A DNA stretch of 64,000 nt from Aureimonas sp. AU20 (GTDB lineage Bacteria; Pseudomonadota; Alphaproteobacteria; Rhizobiales; Rhizobiaceae): assembly GCF_001442755.1 (NCBI RefSeq), contig NZ_CP006367.1, positions 3,472,001 to 3,536,000 of the forward strand, written 5' to 3'. The notes under the pieces were generated by a model, which was not told the origin of the DNA, ran no database searches, and saw only the letters and a list, made by a program, of their open reading frames with translations. Numbering within the stretch: position 1 is the first letter of the stretch; every line of letters begins with the position of its first letter. Shown one piece after another: positions 8,011 through 16,566 of this stretch. Position numbers and translations under genes: made by a program.

Positions 8011-9294
8011 TCAGGCGCGGTGAAGATGGGCTTCGATGGACGCGGGCTTCATCTCGATGGAGAAGCCGGGCGCGCGCGGCGGGAAGTAGCGCCCGCCTCG
8101 GACGTCGCAGGGCTCGAAGAAATGCTCGTGCAGGTGATCGACATATTCGGCGACGCGCCCGTCCCAGCTTCCCGAGATGGAGAGATAGTCGATCATCGAC
8201 AGATGCTGGACATATTCGCAGAGGCCGACGCCGCCGGCATGCGGGCAGACCGGCTTCTCGAACTTGGCGGCCATCAGCATGATGGCCAGGTTCTCGTTGA
8301 GGCCGCCGACGCGCGCGGCGTCGATCTGCACCACGTCGATCGCCTCGGCCTGGAGGAACTGCTTGAACAGGATACGGTTCTGGCACATCTCGCCGGTCGC
8401 GACCTTGACCGGGGCGACGCCACGACGGATCGCGGCATGGCCGAGAATGTCGTCGGGCGAGGTCGGCTCCTCGATGAACCAGGGGTCGAACTGGGCGAGT
8501 TCCTTCACCCAGTCGATCGCCTCGCCGACCTCCCAGATCTGGTTGGCGTCGATCATCAGCATCCGGTCCGGCCCGATCTCCTCGCGCAGGATGCGGCAGC
8601 GGCGGATGTCGTCCTCCAGATCGCGCCCGACCTTGAGCTTGAAATGCGACCAGCCCTCGGCAATGCCCTCGCGGCAGAGGCGGCGGATCTTGTCGTCGTC
8701 ATAGCCGAGCCAGCCGGCCGAGGTCGTGTAGCTGGGATAGCCCTGGCTCGTCAGCTTCTCCAAGCGGGCGGCCTGCCCTTCCTTGGCGCGCTTCAGGATG
8801 TCCAGCGCATCGTCCTTGGTCAGCGCGTTGGACAGGTAGCGGAAGTCGATGAGGCGGACGATCTCCTCGGGCTCCATCTCGGAGACGAGCTGCCAGACCG
8901 GCTTGCCCGCGGCCTTGGCCCAGAGGTCCCACACCGCGTTGACCACGGCGCCGGTGGCCAGATGCATGACGCCCTTGTCCGGCCCGACCCACCGCAGCTG
9001 CGAGTCGCCCGTCACGAAACGCCAGAACTCGCCCATGTCGGCGGTGATCTCGGAGAGCTTCAACTCGTGCAGCTTGGGCGCGAGCAGGTCGATCGCCGCG
9101 CGGCAGAGATCGTTGCCCCGGCCGATCGTGAAGGTCAGCCCATGGCCCTGCGGCCCGCCATCGGTCTCGAAGGCGACATAGGCGGCGGAATAGTCGGGGT
9201 CCGGGTTCATCGCGTCCGACCCGTCCTTCTGCAAGGACGTGGGAAAGCGGATGTCGTAGGAGCGATGCGATTGGATCGTCCAGTCCTGAACCAT
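8011..9294 (-). CDS. Enolase-superfamily L-fuconate dehydratase
   Basis: 427 residues, normal length for the family. Mandelate-racemase-type active-site elements are present in order: catalytic Lys in HFKLKVGRD (~residue 220), metal Asp in [12 protein letters not shown], metal Glu in [11 protein letters not shown], metal Glu in [10 protein letters not shown], and general base His in [12 protein letters not shown]. The N-terminal [27 protein letters not shown] is characteristic of L-fuconate dehydratases, which convert L-fuconate to 2-keto-3-deoxy-L-fuconate. ATG at 9294 has GGGGAGGA ~5 nt upstream; the longer frame would run into the divergent regulator's promoter. It starts the leftward arm of the locus, opposite the IclR gene. 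Confidence 0.93.
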   Translation of the reverse strand: MVQDWTIQSHRSYDIRFPTSLQKDGSDAMNPDPDYSAAYVAFETDGGPQGHGLTFTIGRGNDLCRAAIDLLAPKLHELKLSEITADMGEFWRFVTGDSQLRWVGPDKGVMHLATGAVVNAVWDLWAKAAGKPVWQLVSEMEPEEIVRLIDFRYLSNALTKDDALDILKRAKEGQAARLEKLTSQGYPSYTTSAGWLGYDDDKIRRLCREGIAEGWSHFKLKVGRDLEDDIRRCRILREEIGPDRMLMIDANQIWEVGEAIDWVKELAQFDPWFIEEPTSPDDILGHAAIRRGVAPVKVATGEMCQNRILFKQFLQAEAIDVVQIDAARVGGLNENLAIMLMAAKFEKPVCPHAGGVGLCEYVQHLSMIDYLSISGSWDGRVAEYVDHLHEHFFEPCDVRGGRYFPPRAPGFSIEMKPASIEAHLHRA

Positions 9295-9338
9295 GGTTCC
9301 TCCCCGAGCGGGCGCCCGACCAATGGACGCGCTCTTTG

Positions 9339-9352
9339 TTTCTGATATGAAA
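9339..9352. promoter_or_regulatory. Candidate IclR-type operator in the divergent promoter
   Basis: TTTCTGATATGAAA is an imperfect inverted repeat (TTTC...GAAA around an ATAT-like core) in the 106-bp gap between the divergently read fuconate dehydratase and iclR genes. IclR-family sites often have TTTC/GAAA arms. Position and shape are suggestive only. Confidence 0.4.
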
Positions 9353-9400
9353 TGGGTAATCATGAGTGAAACGGATCGTCAAGCGACAGGGAGCGAGCGA

Positions 9401-10204
9401 ATGGCGAGGGAGGACAGCGTCGAGGGCTCGGACGGCGGCGACCGCGAGCGGCGCTACACCGCGCCGGCGCTGGAAAAAGGGCTGGATATTCTGGAGCTTC
9501 TGTCCGCCTCGCGCGAGGCGCTGACCCTGCAGCAGATCGGCCACGGGGTGGGCCGCACCAAGGGCGAGATCTTTCGCATGGTGAGCGTGTTGCAGGAGCG
9601 CCTCTATATCGAGCGCACGGAAAGCGAGGATCGGTTCCGCGTGACCGACCGCCTGTTCCGCCTCGGGCTCAGCCGTCCGGTGAACCGCTCGCTGGTGGAA
9701 ACCGCCCTGCCCTTCATGAACGCCTTTTCGGACGCGACGGGCTATGCCTGCCACCTCGCCGTGCCCAGCGAAACGCAGATGGTGGTGATCGCGCGGGTGG
9801 AAAGCACCAGCCACATCGGCTTCACCGTGCGCATCGGCTATCGCCAGCCGCTGACGCTGACGGGCTCCGGGCGCTGCCTCCTCGCCTTCATGAGCGCGCG
9901 CCGCCGCCATCGCACGCTGCTCGACATCCACCGCGAGGAGCCGGCCTTCGACCTCGATGCGCTGGAGCCGGAACTGGCCGCCATTCGCGCGGCCGGCCAT
10001 GTCGCGCGCCAGAGTGGCCTGTCGGAGGCGGTGGTGGACCTGTCGGTTCCCGTCACCGAGGCGCACGAGGGCGGCGCCATCGCGGCCCTCACCTGCCCCT
10101 ATCTGCGCATTCGGCTGAACCCGTGGGAGCCAGACGCGCTGCTCGCCGAACTCGCCCAGGCCGCCTCGCGCATCGGCCAGGGTTTGGCGCTGCAGCGGGA
10201 TTGA
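9401..10204 (+). CDS. IclR-family transcriptional regulator of the deoxysugar locus
   Basis: 267 residues. The winged helix is at ~18-80 (APALEKGLDILELLSASREA, LTLQQIGHGVGRTKGEIFRM); the IclR effector domain follows (YACHLAVPSETQMVVIARVE; IGYRQPLTLTGSGRCLLAFM; QSGLSEAVVDLSVPVTEAHE). The ATG at 9401 is chosen because AGGGAG lies 7 nt upstream; an in-frame ATG at 9362 is an alternative. It is divergent from fuconate dehydratase and leads directly into the SDR and FAH-family genes, so it likely controls both arms in response to a pathway intermediate. Campylobacter fucose loci are also run by an IclR-type gene, a parallel from general knowledge. Confidence 0.9.
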   Translation: MAREDSVEGSDGGDRERRYTAPALEKGLDILELLSASREALTLQQIGHGVGRTKGEIFRMVSVLQERLYIERTESEDRFRVTDRLFRLGLSRPVNRSLVETALPFMNAFSDATGYACHLAVPSETQMVVIARVESTSHIGFTVRIGYRQPLTLTGSGRCLLAFMSARRRHRTLLDIHREEPAFDLDALEPELAAIRAAGHVARQSGLSEAVVDLSVPVTEAHEGGAIAALTCPYLRIRLNPWEPDALLAELAQAASRIGQGLALQRD

Positions 10205-10260
10205 TTTACCCGCGCATCCATGATGTACCCTTGAAACACTCAACGGGAGGAGACCAGCTG

Positions 10261-11001
10261 ATGGCCGGACGGCTCGCAGGCAAGACGGCTGTGGTGACAG
10301 CCGCAGCGCAGGGAATGGGCCGCGCGGCGGCGCTGGAATTCGTGGCCGAGGGCGCGAGCGTTCTGGCGACCGACATCAACGCGGCGGCGCTGGAAGACCT
10401 GAAGGCTGATGGGATCGAGACGCAGGTCCTCGACGTGACCGACGCCGAGGCGGTGAAGGCCTTCTGCGCCGGCCGCGCCGCGCCCGACATCCTGTTCAAC
10501 TGCGCGGGCTATGTCCACGCCGGCACGATCCTCGAATGCGAGGAGAAGGATTTCGACTTCTCCGTCGCGCTCAACGTGCGCTCCATGTACCGGCTCATCA
10601 AGGGCTTCCTGCCCGGCATGATCGACAAGGGCGGCGCCTCGATCGTCAACATGGCCTCGGTCGCCTCCAGCGTCATCGCCGCGCCCAACCGTTTCATCTA
10701 CGGCACCACCAAGGCGGCCGTGGTCGGTCTCACCAAGTCGGTCGCGGCCGACTTCGTGACCAAGGGCATCCGCTGCAACTGCATCTGCCCCGGCACGGTG
10801 GAAAGTCCCTCGCTGGGCGACCGGATGCGCGCGCTCGGCGACTACGAGACGGCGCGCGCCGCCTTCATCTCGCGCCAGCCCATGGGCCGGCTCGGCACGC
10901 CCGAGGAAATGGCCAAGCTCGCCGTGTTCCTGGCGTCCGACGAGTCCGGCTTCATGACGGGTCAGGCGCTCGTGGTGGACGGCGGCTGGTCCAACATCTG
11001 A
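10261..11001 (+). CDS. SDR oxidoreductase, probable 2-keto-3-deoxy-L-fuconate dehydrogenase
   Basis: 246 residues. Rossmann motif TAAAQGMGRAAA near the N-terminus, NCAG (~80), catalytic Ser region NMASVASS and catalytic Tyr-Lys in FIYGTTKAAV are all intact. The sequence style (GKTAVVTAAAQGMGRA, IRCNCICPGTVESPSL, VDGGWSNI at the C-terminus) matches the subgroup that oxidises 2-keto-3-deoxy-L-fuconate at C4 with NAD, giving the 2,4-diketo acid. GGGAGGAG lies upstream of the ATG. It follows iclR by 56 bp and precedes the FAH hydrolase that would take its product. Confidence 0.88.
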   Translation: MAGRLAGKTAVVTAAAQGMGRAAALEFVAEGASVLATDINAAALEDLKADGIETQVLDVTDAEAVKAFCAGRAAPDILFNCAGYVHAGTILECEEKDFDFSVALNVRSMYRLIKGFLPGMIDKGGASIVNMASVASSVIAAPNRFIYGTTKAAVVGLTKSVAADFVTKGIRCNCICPGTVESPSLGDRMRALGDYETARAAFISRQPMGRLGTPEEMAKLAVFLASDESGFMTGQALVVDGGWSNI

Positions 11002-11038
11002 CCGCGCGCCGCACAATTTCGAGAAAAGGGAGACTGCC

Positions 11039-11881
11039 ATGAAACTGCTTCGCCACGGCGCGCCCGGCGCGGAAAAGCCCGGCCTTTTGGACGCGGACGG
11101 CCGCATTCGCGACCTCTCGGCCCATGTGAGCGACCTGTCGGGCCGCTGGCTGACGCCGGACGGTCTCGCCGAGATCGCCAAGCTCGACACCGCCTCGCTG
11201 CCGCTGGTGGACGGCGATCCGCGCCTCGGCGCCTGCGTCGCCGGCACGGGCAAGTTCATCTGCATCGGCCTCAACTATTCCGACCACGCCGCCGAGACCG
11301 GCGCCAGCGTGCCCTCCGAGCCGATCATCTTCATGAAGGCGACCTCGGCCATCGTCGGGCCGAACGACGACATCGAGATCCCGCGCGGGTCCGAGAAGAC
11401 CGACTGGGAAGTCGAGCTCGGCGTCGTCATCGGCAAGACGGCGAAATACGTCTCGGAAGCCGAGGCGCTGGACCATGTCGCCGGCTATTGCGTCATCAAC
11501 GACGTGTCGGAGCGCGCCTTCCAGACCGAGCGCCAGGGCCAGTGGACCAAGGGCAAGAGCTGCGACACGTTCGGCCCGACCGGCCCGTGGCTCGTGACCA
11601 AGGACGAAGTGGCCGATCCGCAGAATCTCGGCATGTGGCTGGACGTGAACGGCCATCGCTACCAAGACGGCTCCAGCCGCACCATGGTCTACGGCGTCGC
11701 CTTCCTCGTCTCGTACCTGTCGCAGTTCATGAGCCTGCAGCCGGGTGACATCATCTCCACCGGCACCCCGCCGGGCGTCGGCCTCGGCCAGAAGCCCAAC
11801 GTCTTCCTGAAGGCGGGCGACGTGATCGAACTCGGCATCGAAGGCCTGGGCACGCAGCGCCAGACCTGCCGCCAGGGCTGA
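11039..11881 (+). CDS. Fumarylacetoacetate hydrolase family, probable 2,4-diketo-3-deoxy-L-fuconate hydrolase
   Basis: 280 residues. FAH fold features: ICIGLNYSDHAAETG, metal-binding Glu pair in TDWEVELGVVIGK, KGKSCDTFGPTGPW, and the closing GDIISTGTPPGVGLGQKP. In the non-phosphorylative fucose and rhamnose routes this family splits the 2,4-diketo-3-deoxy acid into pyruvate and lactate. It begins 37 bp after the SDR gene with GGGAGA before the ATG, so both form one operon led by iclR. The assignment to fuconate rather than ureidoglycolate lyase rests on the neighbours. Confidence 0.87.
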   Translation: MKLLRHGAPGAEKPGLLDADGRIRDLSAHVSDLSGRWLTPDGLAEIAKLDTASLPLVDGDPRLGACVAGTGKFICIGLNYSDHAAETGASVPSEPIIFMKATSAIVGPNDDIEIPRGSEKTDWEVELGVVIGKTAKYVSEAEALDHVAGYCVINDVSERAFQTERQGQWTKGKSCDTFGPTGPWLVTKDEVADPQNLGMWLDVNGHRYQDGSSRTMVYGVAFLVSYLSQFMSLQPGDIISTGTPPGVGLGQKPNVFLKAGDVIELGIEGLGTQRQTCRQG

Positions 11882-11914
11882 CCCCTGAAGGACGCGGGGC
11901 CGGCGACGTCGTCG

Positions 11915-12607
11915 TCAGTCCCGCGTCCAGCGCTCGCGCGAGGCTTCGAGGTGCATCCGCATGGCCGCCTGCGCCAGGATCGGATCGCCCGAGCCGAGCG
12001 CCTCCAGGATCGCCTCGTGCTCGGCCAAGGCGACGCGCCAGGTTTCCGGCGTCTCGAAGCGCACGCGCATCTGCGCTGAGATCGGGCTGTGGCGATCGTC
12101 GAACAGCTCACGCACGATGCGCGTCAGCACGGCATTGCCGGTCTGCGCGGCGATCGTGAGATGGAAGAGCCGGTCCTGCTCCAGCGGCTTTCGGCCGGCG
12201 TCGATCTCGGCGCCCATGGCATTCAGCGCCTGCCGCAGCTGGGCGAGCGTGTCCGGCGTCATGCGCGCGGCGGCGAGCTGGGCCACTGTGCTCTCGATTG
12301 CGGCGCGCGCGCGCATGAGTTCCGACGGGCTTTCGCCGAGCGGACGCGTCGGCGCGTCCGCCTCCTCGCCCGGCGCGCAGACATAGACGCCGGAGCCCAT
12401 GCGGATCTCGACGCTGCCGTCGATCTCCAGCGCGATCAGCGCCTCGCGCAGCGAAGGGCGCGAGACGCCGAGCTGGACCGCCAGTTCCCGCTCGGCCGGC
12501 AGGCGCGAGCCCGGGGGAAACTGGCCGGCGCGGATCAGGGCGCGAATCTGGTCGGCGACCTGCTGGTAGAGCCGGCGACCGTCGAGACCCTTGATGGCTT
12601 CGGACAT
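11915..12607 (-). CDS. FadR-type GntR regulator, divergent from the sugar ABC importer
   Basis: 230 residues: GntR winged helix at ~10-75 (YQQVADQIRALIRAGQFPPG, SRPSLREALIALEIDGSVEI) and FCD ligand domain (~95-225; the metal-type positions include DRLFHLTIAAQTGN and HEAILEALGSGD). ATG at 12607 has AGGAGG ~7 nt upstream, so the longer open frame is discounted. It faces the rbsA-like gene across a 236-bp gap that contains a candidate FadR-type operator overlapping a -35 box, which suggests repression of the importer operon. Ligand is unknown; a fuconate-pathway acid is likely. Confidence 0.9.
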   Translation of the reverse strand: MSEAIKGLDGRRLYQQVADQIRALIRAGQFPPGSRLPAERELAVQLGVSRPSLREALIALEIDGSVEIRMGSGVYVCAPGEEADAPTRPLGESPSELMRARAAIESTVAQLAAARMTPDTLAQLRQALNAMGAEIDAGRKPLEQDRLFHLTIAAQTGNAVLTRIVRELFDDRHSPISAQMRVRFETPETWRVALAEHEAILEALGSGDPILAQAAMRMHLEASRERWTRD

Positions 12608-12723
12608 GCATCCCTCCTGATTGGCCTGACCATAGCGACGATCCCGGCGCGTCGGAAGCGGAAATGAGCTCCTTCTTGCGATATGCATTCCTTAAAGTCT
12701 GACAAGTTGTGCTCGGCTTTCAA

Positions 12724-12760
12724 AACTGGCTTGACCAATTCCAAGGAGCATCCTAACCCT
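12724..12760 (+). promoter_or_regulatory. Predicted promoter with FadR-type operator for the ribose-type importer operon
   Basis: TTGACC (12731-12736) and TAACCC (12754-12759) are separated by 17 bp, a sigma-70-like arrangement. The sequence AACTGGCTTGACCAATT (12724-12740) is an imperfect palindrome of the TTGGnnnnnCCAA kind used by FadR-subfamily regulators and covers the -35 box, so binding there would block transcription. The divergent GntR gene at 11915-12607 is the natural candidate. Confidence 0.55.
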
Positions 12761-12843
12761 AGCTTCATCGGCCGAGAGGCCTGAGACGCCAGCCCGGGAG
12801 GAACGGGCGGCGCGGCGCTCTCAACGGGGCGCGGGAGGACAGG

Positions 12844-14442
12844 ATGCAGCAGTCAGGTTCCAGCCCCGCCATGGCGGGTCGCACCGCCACGACCGGTGAC
12901 GCGCAAACCGGCGCTGCCATGCCGGCTGGCGAAACGATCCTTCGCCTGCACGAGATCACCAAGGAATTTCCCGGCGTGAAGGCGCTCGGCGGCGTGTCCT
13001 TCGACCTGCGCCGCGGCGAGGTCCATGCCGTGTGCGGCGAGAACGGCGCCGGCAAGTCGACGCTGATGAAGATCATCAGCGGCCTCTACCAGCCGACCTC
13101 GGGCAGCATCGTCTACAAGGGCGAGGAGCGCCATTTCGCCTCCACCACCGAGTCCGAAGCGCTCGGCATCGCCATCATCCACCAGGAACTGAACCTCGTT
13201 CCGCACCTGTCGATCGCCGAGAACATCTATCTCGCCCGCGAGCCGCGCGTGGCCGGCCTGTTCGTGGACCGCGCCAAGCTGCGCCGCGACGCGCGCGCCT
13301 GCCTGGAGCGCCTGGGCCTTTCGCTCGATCCCGACCGGCAGGTCCGGGGCCTGTCGGTGGCCCAGTGCCAGATGGTGGAGATCGCCAAGGCCCTGTCGCT
13401 GAACGCCGAAGTGCTGATCATGGACGAGCCGACCTCTTCGCTCACCGAGAGCGAAACGGCGGTCCTGTTCGGCGTCATCCGCGATCTCAAGCGCTCGGGC
13501 GTCGGCATCGTCTACATCTCGCACCGGCTGGACGAGATGGCCGAGATCGTGGACCGCGTGACGATCCTGCGCGACGGGCGCTATGTCTCGACCGACGATT
13601 TCGCCGCCCTCTCGGTGGACGACATCGTCGCCCGCATGGTCGGTCGCTCGCTGGAGGAGAAGTTCCCCGACCGCCTTTCCGTGCCGGGCGACGATGTCCT
13701 GATGCGCGTCGAAGGGCTGACGCGGGCCGGCACGTTCCAAGACATCGGCTTCACGCTTCGGCGCGGCGAGATCCTGGGCTTTGCCGGCCTCATGGGCGCG
13801 GGCCGAACGGAAGTGGCGCGCGCCATCTTCGGCGCCGACCCGCTGGATTCGGGCACGGTGGAGCTGTTCGGCCGCCCCGTTTCGATCGGGTCGCCGCAGG
13901 ACGCGATCCGCGAAGGGCTCGCCTATCTCTCGGAGGACCGCAAGAGCCACGGGCTCGCGGTCAAGATGCCGGTGGCCGCCAACATGACGCTGGCCCATCT
14001 CGGTGGCGTGTCGAAGAACGGCTTCATCGACTTCGCTGAGGAAGAGACGATCGCGCAGCGCTATGTCGATCTTCTCAGCATCCGCACCCCTTCGGTGCAT
14101 CAGGTGACGCGGCTCCTGTCGGGCGGCAATCAGCAGAAGATCATCATCGGCAAGTGGCTGTTCCGCCAGTCGCGCATCCTGTTCTTCGACGAGCCGACGC
14201 GCGGCATCGACGTCGGCGCCAAGTTCCAGATCTACAAGATCATGGACGAGCTGGCCTCGCAGGGGATCGGCGTCATCCTGATCTCGTCCGAACTCCCCGA
14301 AATCCTCGGCCTGACCGATCGCGTCGCCGTGTTCCACGAGGGCCGCATCACCGGCATCCTGGAGACGAAGCAGACCTCGCAGGAAGAGATCATGCACTAC
14401 GCCTCGGGCCACGCCCGCCGGGCGCCCAGTCTTGCGCATTGA
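12844..14442 (+). CDS. Sugar ABC importer ATPase, RbsA/CUT2 type (two ATPase domains)
   Basis: 532 residues with tandem ATPase halves. First half: Walker A GENGAGKSTLMK, signature LSVAQCQMVEIAKAL, Walker B VLIMDEPTSSL. Second half: degenerate Walker A GLMGAGRTEVAR, signature LSGGNQQKIIIGKWL, Walker B ILFFDEPTRGIDVGAK. This is the standard CUT2 layout for monosaccharide import. An ~30-residue Ala/Gly/Thr-rich N-terminal extension precedes the first domain. GGGAGGA lies before the ATG. It starts the operon ATPase-permease-binding protein-aldo/keto reductase-zinc dehydrogenase. Confidence 0.95.
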   Translation: MQQSGSSPAMAGRTATTGDAQTGAAMPAGETILRLHEITKEFPGVKALGGVSFDLRRGEVHAVCGENGAGKSTLMKIISGLYQPTSGSIVYKGEERHFASTTESEALGIAIIHQELNLVPHLSIAENIYLAREPRVAGLFVDRAKLRRDARACLERLGLSLDPDRQVRGLSVAQCQMVEIAKALSLNAEVLIMDEPTSSLTESETAVLFGVIRDLKRSGVGIVYISHRLDEMAEIVDRVTILRDGRYVSTDDFAALSVDDIVARMVGRSLEEKFPDRLSVPGDDVLMRVEGLTRAGTFQDIGFTLRRGEILGFAGLMGAGRTEVARAIFGADPLDSGTVELFGRPVSIGSPQDAIREGLAYLSEDRKSHGLAVKMPVAANMTLAHLGGVSKNGFIDFAEEETIAQRYVDLLSIRTPSVHQVTRLLSGGNQQKIIIGKWLFRQSRILFFDEPTRGIDVGAKFQIYKIMDELASQGIGVILISSELPEILGLTDRVAVFHEGRITGILETKQTSQEEIMHYASGHARRAPSLAH

Positions 14443-14449
14443 GGACGCC

Positions 14450-15475
14450 ATGACCACGATCCCCCAAGACAAGCCGCGCGGGCCCCTCCTCAGCGATCGG
14501 CAAAAGGACCTGATCCAGAAGTTCGCCGCGCTCGGCAGCCTCTTCGCCCTGGCCGTCGTCTTCTCGGCCACCTCCAGCGCCTTCCTGACCGTCAACAACG
14601 GCATGACGATCGCGCTTCAGGTGACCTCCATCGCGCTGCTCGGCATCGGCGCGACCTGCGTCATCATCACCGGCGGCATCGACCTGTCGGTCGGCTCTGT
14701 GCTGGCGTTGGCCGGCGTCGTCGCCGCGCTGGCGGTGAAGGAATGGGGCATGCCCGTGCCGCTCGGCATGCTGCTCGGCATCCTCGTCGGCACGATGTGC
14801 GGCGTCGTCAACGGGCTTGCCATCACGCGCGCCAAGCTGCCGCCCTTCATCGCCACGCTCGGCATGATGATGGTAGCGCGCGGTCTCGCGCTCCAGATCA
14901 CCGGCGCACGCGCCGTCTCGGGCCTCGGCGACAGTTTCGGCGAACTCGGCAACGGCGCCCTGTTCCGCATGGTCGAGATCGGCGACGACGGCTTTCCCAC
15001 GGTCACCTTCCCCGGCATCCCCTATCCCGTGATCCTCATGGTGGTGATCGCCATCGCGGTGGCCATCATGCTGCGCCGGACCGTGCTCGGCCGTCATATC
15101 TATTCCGTCGGCTCCAATGCGGAAGCGGCGCGCCTGTCGGGCGTCAACGTCGCCCGCGTCACGCTCTTCACCTATGTCCTGTCCGGCACGCTGGCCGGGC
15201 TCACGGGCTGCGTTCTCATGTCCCGCCTCGTCACCGCCCAGCCGAACGAAGGCGTGATGTACGAGCTCGACGCCATCGCCAGCGCGGTGATCGGCGGCAC
15301 GTCGCTGATCGGCGGCGTCGGCACGATCTCGGGCACCATGATCGGCGCCTTCGTCATCGGCATCCTGCGCAACGGGCTGAACATGAACGGCGTCTCGGCC
15401 TTCACGCAGCAGATCATCATCGGCCTCGTGATCCTGGCGACCGTCTGGATCGACCAGCTCCGCAACCGCCGCTAA
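14450..15475 (+). CDS. Sugar ABC importer permease, RbsC/CUT2 type
   Basis: 341 residues, around ten membrane segments, typical of RbsC: TSIALLGIGATCVIITGGID, LSVGSVLALAGVVAALAVKE, NGLAITRAKLPPFIATLGMM, YSVGSNAEAARLSGV, YELDAIASAVIGGTSLIGGV, QQIIIGLVILATVWIDQLRN. The ATG at 14450 follows the ATPase stop by 7 bp, with GAGG just upstream; an in-frame ATG 18 nt earlier would overlap the ATPase gene. It partners the flanking ATPase and binding protein. Confidence 0.95.
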   Translation: MTTIPQDKPRGPLLSDRQKDLIQKFAALGSLFALAVVFSATSSAFLTVNNGMTIALQVTSIALLGIGATCVIITGGIDLSVGSVLALAGVVAALAVKEWGMPVPLGMLLGILVGTMCGVVNGLAITRAKLPPFIATLGMMMVARGLALQITGARAVSGLGDSFGELGNGALFRMVEIGDDGFPTVTFPGIPYPVILMVVIAIAVAIMLRRTVLGRHIYSVGSNAEAARLSGVNVARVTLFTYVLSGTLAGLTGCVLMSRLVTAQPNEGVMYELDAIASAVIGGTSLIGGVGTISGTMIGAFVIGILRNGLNMNGVSAFTQQIIIGLVILATVWIDQLRNRR

Positions 15476-15487
15476 CCCCATTCCCGC

Positions 15488-15511
15488 CCGCCCCCGGCGA
15501 TACGGGGGCGG
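15488..15511 (+). other. Hairpin between permease and binding-protein genes
   Basis: A 9-bp GC stem (CCGCCCCCG / CGGGGGCGG) with a 6-nt loop lies in the 72-bp gap. No T-run follows; probably an RNA-processing or stability element. Confidence 0.45.
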
Positions 15512-15547
15512 CGCGGGCGTCAAGCAGACCACTCGGGAGGAAATGTC

Positions 15548-16495
15548 ATGCGCAATCTCGTCGCCGCCTTGGCCGGATCGGCCCTCGCCCTCGTCGCCTT
15601 CTCGGCCCAGGCCGCCGAAAAGGAAGTCGCCGTCATCGTGAAGACGGTGAACTCGACCTTCTGGCAGAACGTCCAGAAGGGCGTCGACGCCGCCAAGAAG
15701 GATCTGCCGGAAGGCACGACCACGACCTTCAACGGCCCGGCCTCGGAATCGGCCATCGCCGATCAGGTCAACATGGTCGAGAACGCGGTGAACCGTCAGG
15801 TCGCCGGCATCATCCTCGCCCCGTCCGACCCGGACGCGCTCGTGCCGGCCATCAAGAAGGCCTGGGAAGCGCGCATTCCCGTCGTGCTGATCGACAGCCA
15901 GATCGCCGAAAGCGGCGCGCAGTACTACCAGTCCTTCCTCGCCACCGACAACAAGAAGGCCGGCGAGATGTCCGCCAAGGCGCTGATCGACAAGGTCGGC
16001 ACCGAGGGCAAGATCGCGGTCATGTCCTATGTCGCGGGCGCGGGCTCCGAGATCGGCCGCGTCGGCGGCTTCACCGACTACATCAAGGCCCATTCCAAGC
16101 TGCAGATCGTCGGCCCGTTCTATTCGCAGTCGCAGATGGCGACGGCGCTGAACCAGACCACCGACGTTCTGGCCTCGACCCCCGACCTCAAGGGCATCTT
16201 CGGCGCCAACGAGCCGACCGCCATCGGCATGGGCCGCGCGCTCGCGCAGTCCGGCAAGGCCGGCAAGGTGGTCGCCGTCGGCTTCGACGGCAACGAGGAC
16301 CTTCAGGGCTTCGTGAAGGACGGCACGCTCTCGGCCATCGCCGTGCAGGGCTCGTTCCAGATGGGCGAACTCGGCACCCAGACCATCGCCAAGCTCCTCA
16401 AGAAGGAGAAGGTCGAGAAGCAGCAGGACACCGGCGTCGTGATGGTCACCAAGGAAAACATCGACAAGCCGGAAGCCAAGAACGTCCTTTACTGA
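15548..16495 (+). CDS. Periplasmic sugar-binding protein of the CUT2 importer (RbsB-like)
   Basis: 315 residues. Signal peptide MRNLVAALAGSALALVAFSAQA with cleavage near residue 23. Type I periplasmic-binding fold: VAVIVKTVNSTFWQNVQKGV, NQVAGIILAPSDPDALVPAI-like region (RQVAGIILAPSDPDALVPAI), VVLIDSQIAESGAQYYQSFL, GIFGANEPTAIGMGRALAQS, AVGFDGNEDLQGFVKDGTLS. It would capture a pentose or hexose such as fucose, galactose or arabinose. GGGAGGAA lies before the ATG. A strong hairpin follows the gene. Confidence 0.95.
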   Translation: MRNLVAALAGSALALVAFSAQAAEKEVAVIVKTVNSTFWQNVQKGVDAAKKDLPEGTTTTFNGPASESAIADQVNMVENAVNRQVAGIILAPSDPDALVPAIKKAWEARIPVVLIDSQIAESGAQYYQSFLATDNKKAGEMSAKALIDKVGTEGKIAVMSYVAGAGSEIGRVGGFTDYIKAHSKLQIVGPFYSQSQMATALNQTTDVLASTPDLKGIFGANEPTAIGMGRALAQSGKAGKVVAVGFDGNEDLQGFVKDGTLSAIAVQGSFQMGELGTQTIAKLLKKEKVEKQQDTGVVMVTKENIDKPEAKNVLY

Positions 16496-16504
16496 TCCGA
16501 CGTC

Positions 16505-16536
16505 CCCGCCGGCGGCGCCCTGCCGCCGGCGGGTTT
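16505..16536 (+). other. Strong GC hairpin downstream of the CUT2 binding-protein gene
   Basis: An 11-bp stem (CCCGCCGGCGG / CCGCCGGCGGG) with a 7-nt loop is followed by only TTT. It sits 10 bp past the stop. It probably protects the binding-protein message or partly terminates, giving more binding protein than downstream enzyme. Confidence 0.6.
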
Positions 16537-16566
16537 CCCTATCTCTTCCAACGAGAGCCTGACGTG

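Noticed and set aside
14743..16566. Long plus-strand frame leading into the aldo/keto reductase
   Set aside because: The part before 16567 is a shifted frame of the permease and binding-protein genes; only the section from 16567 has AKR sequence.
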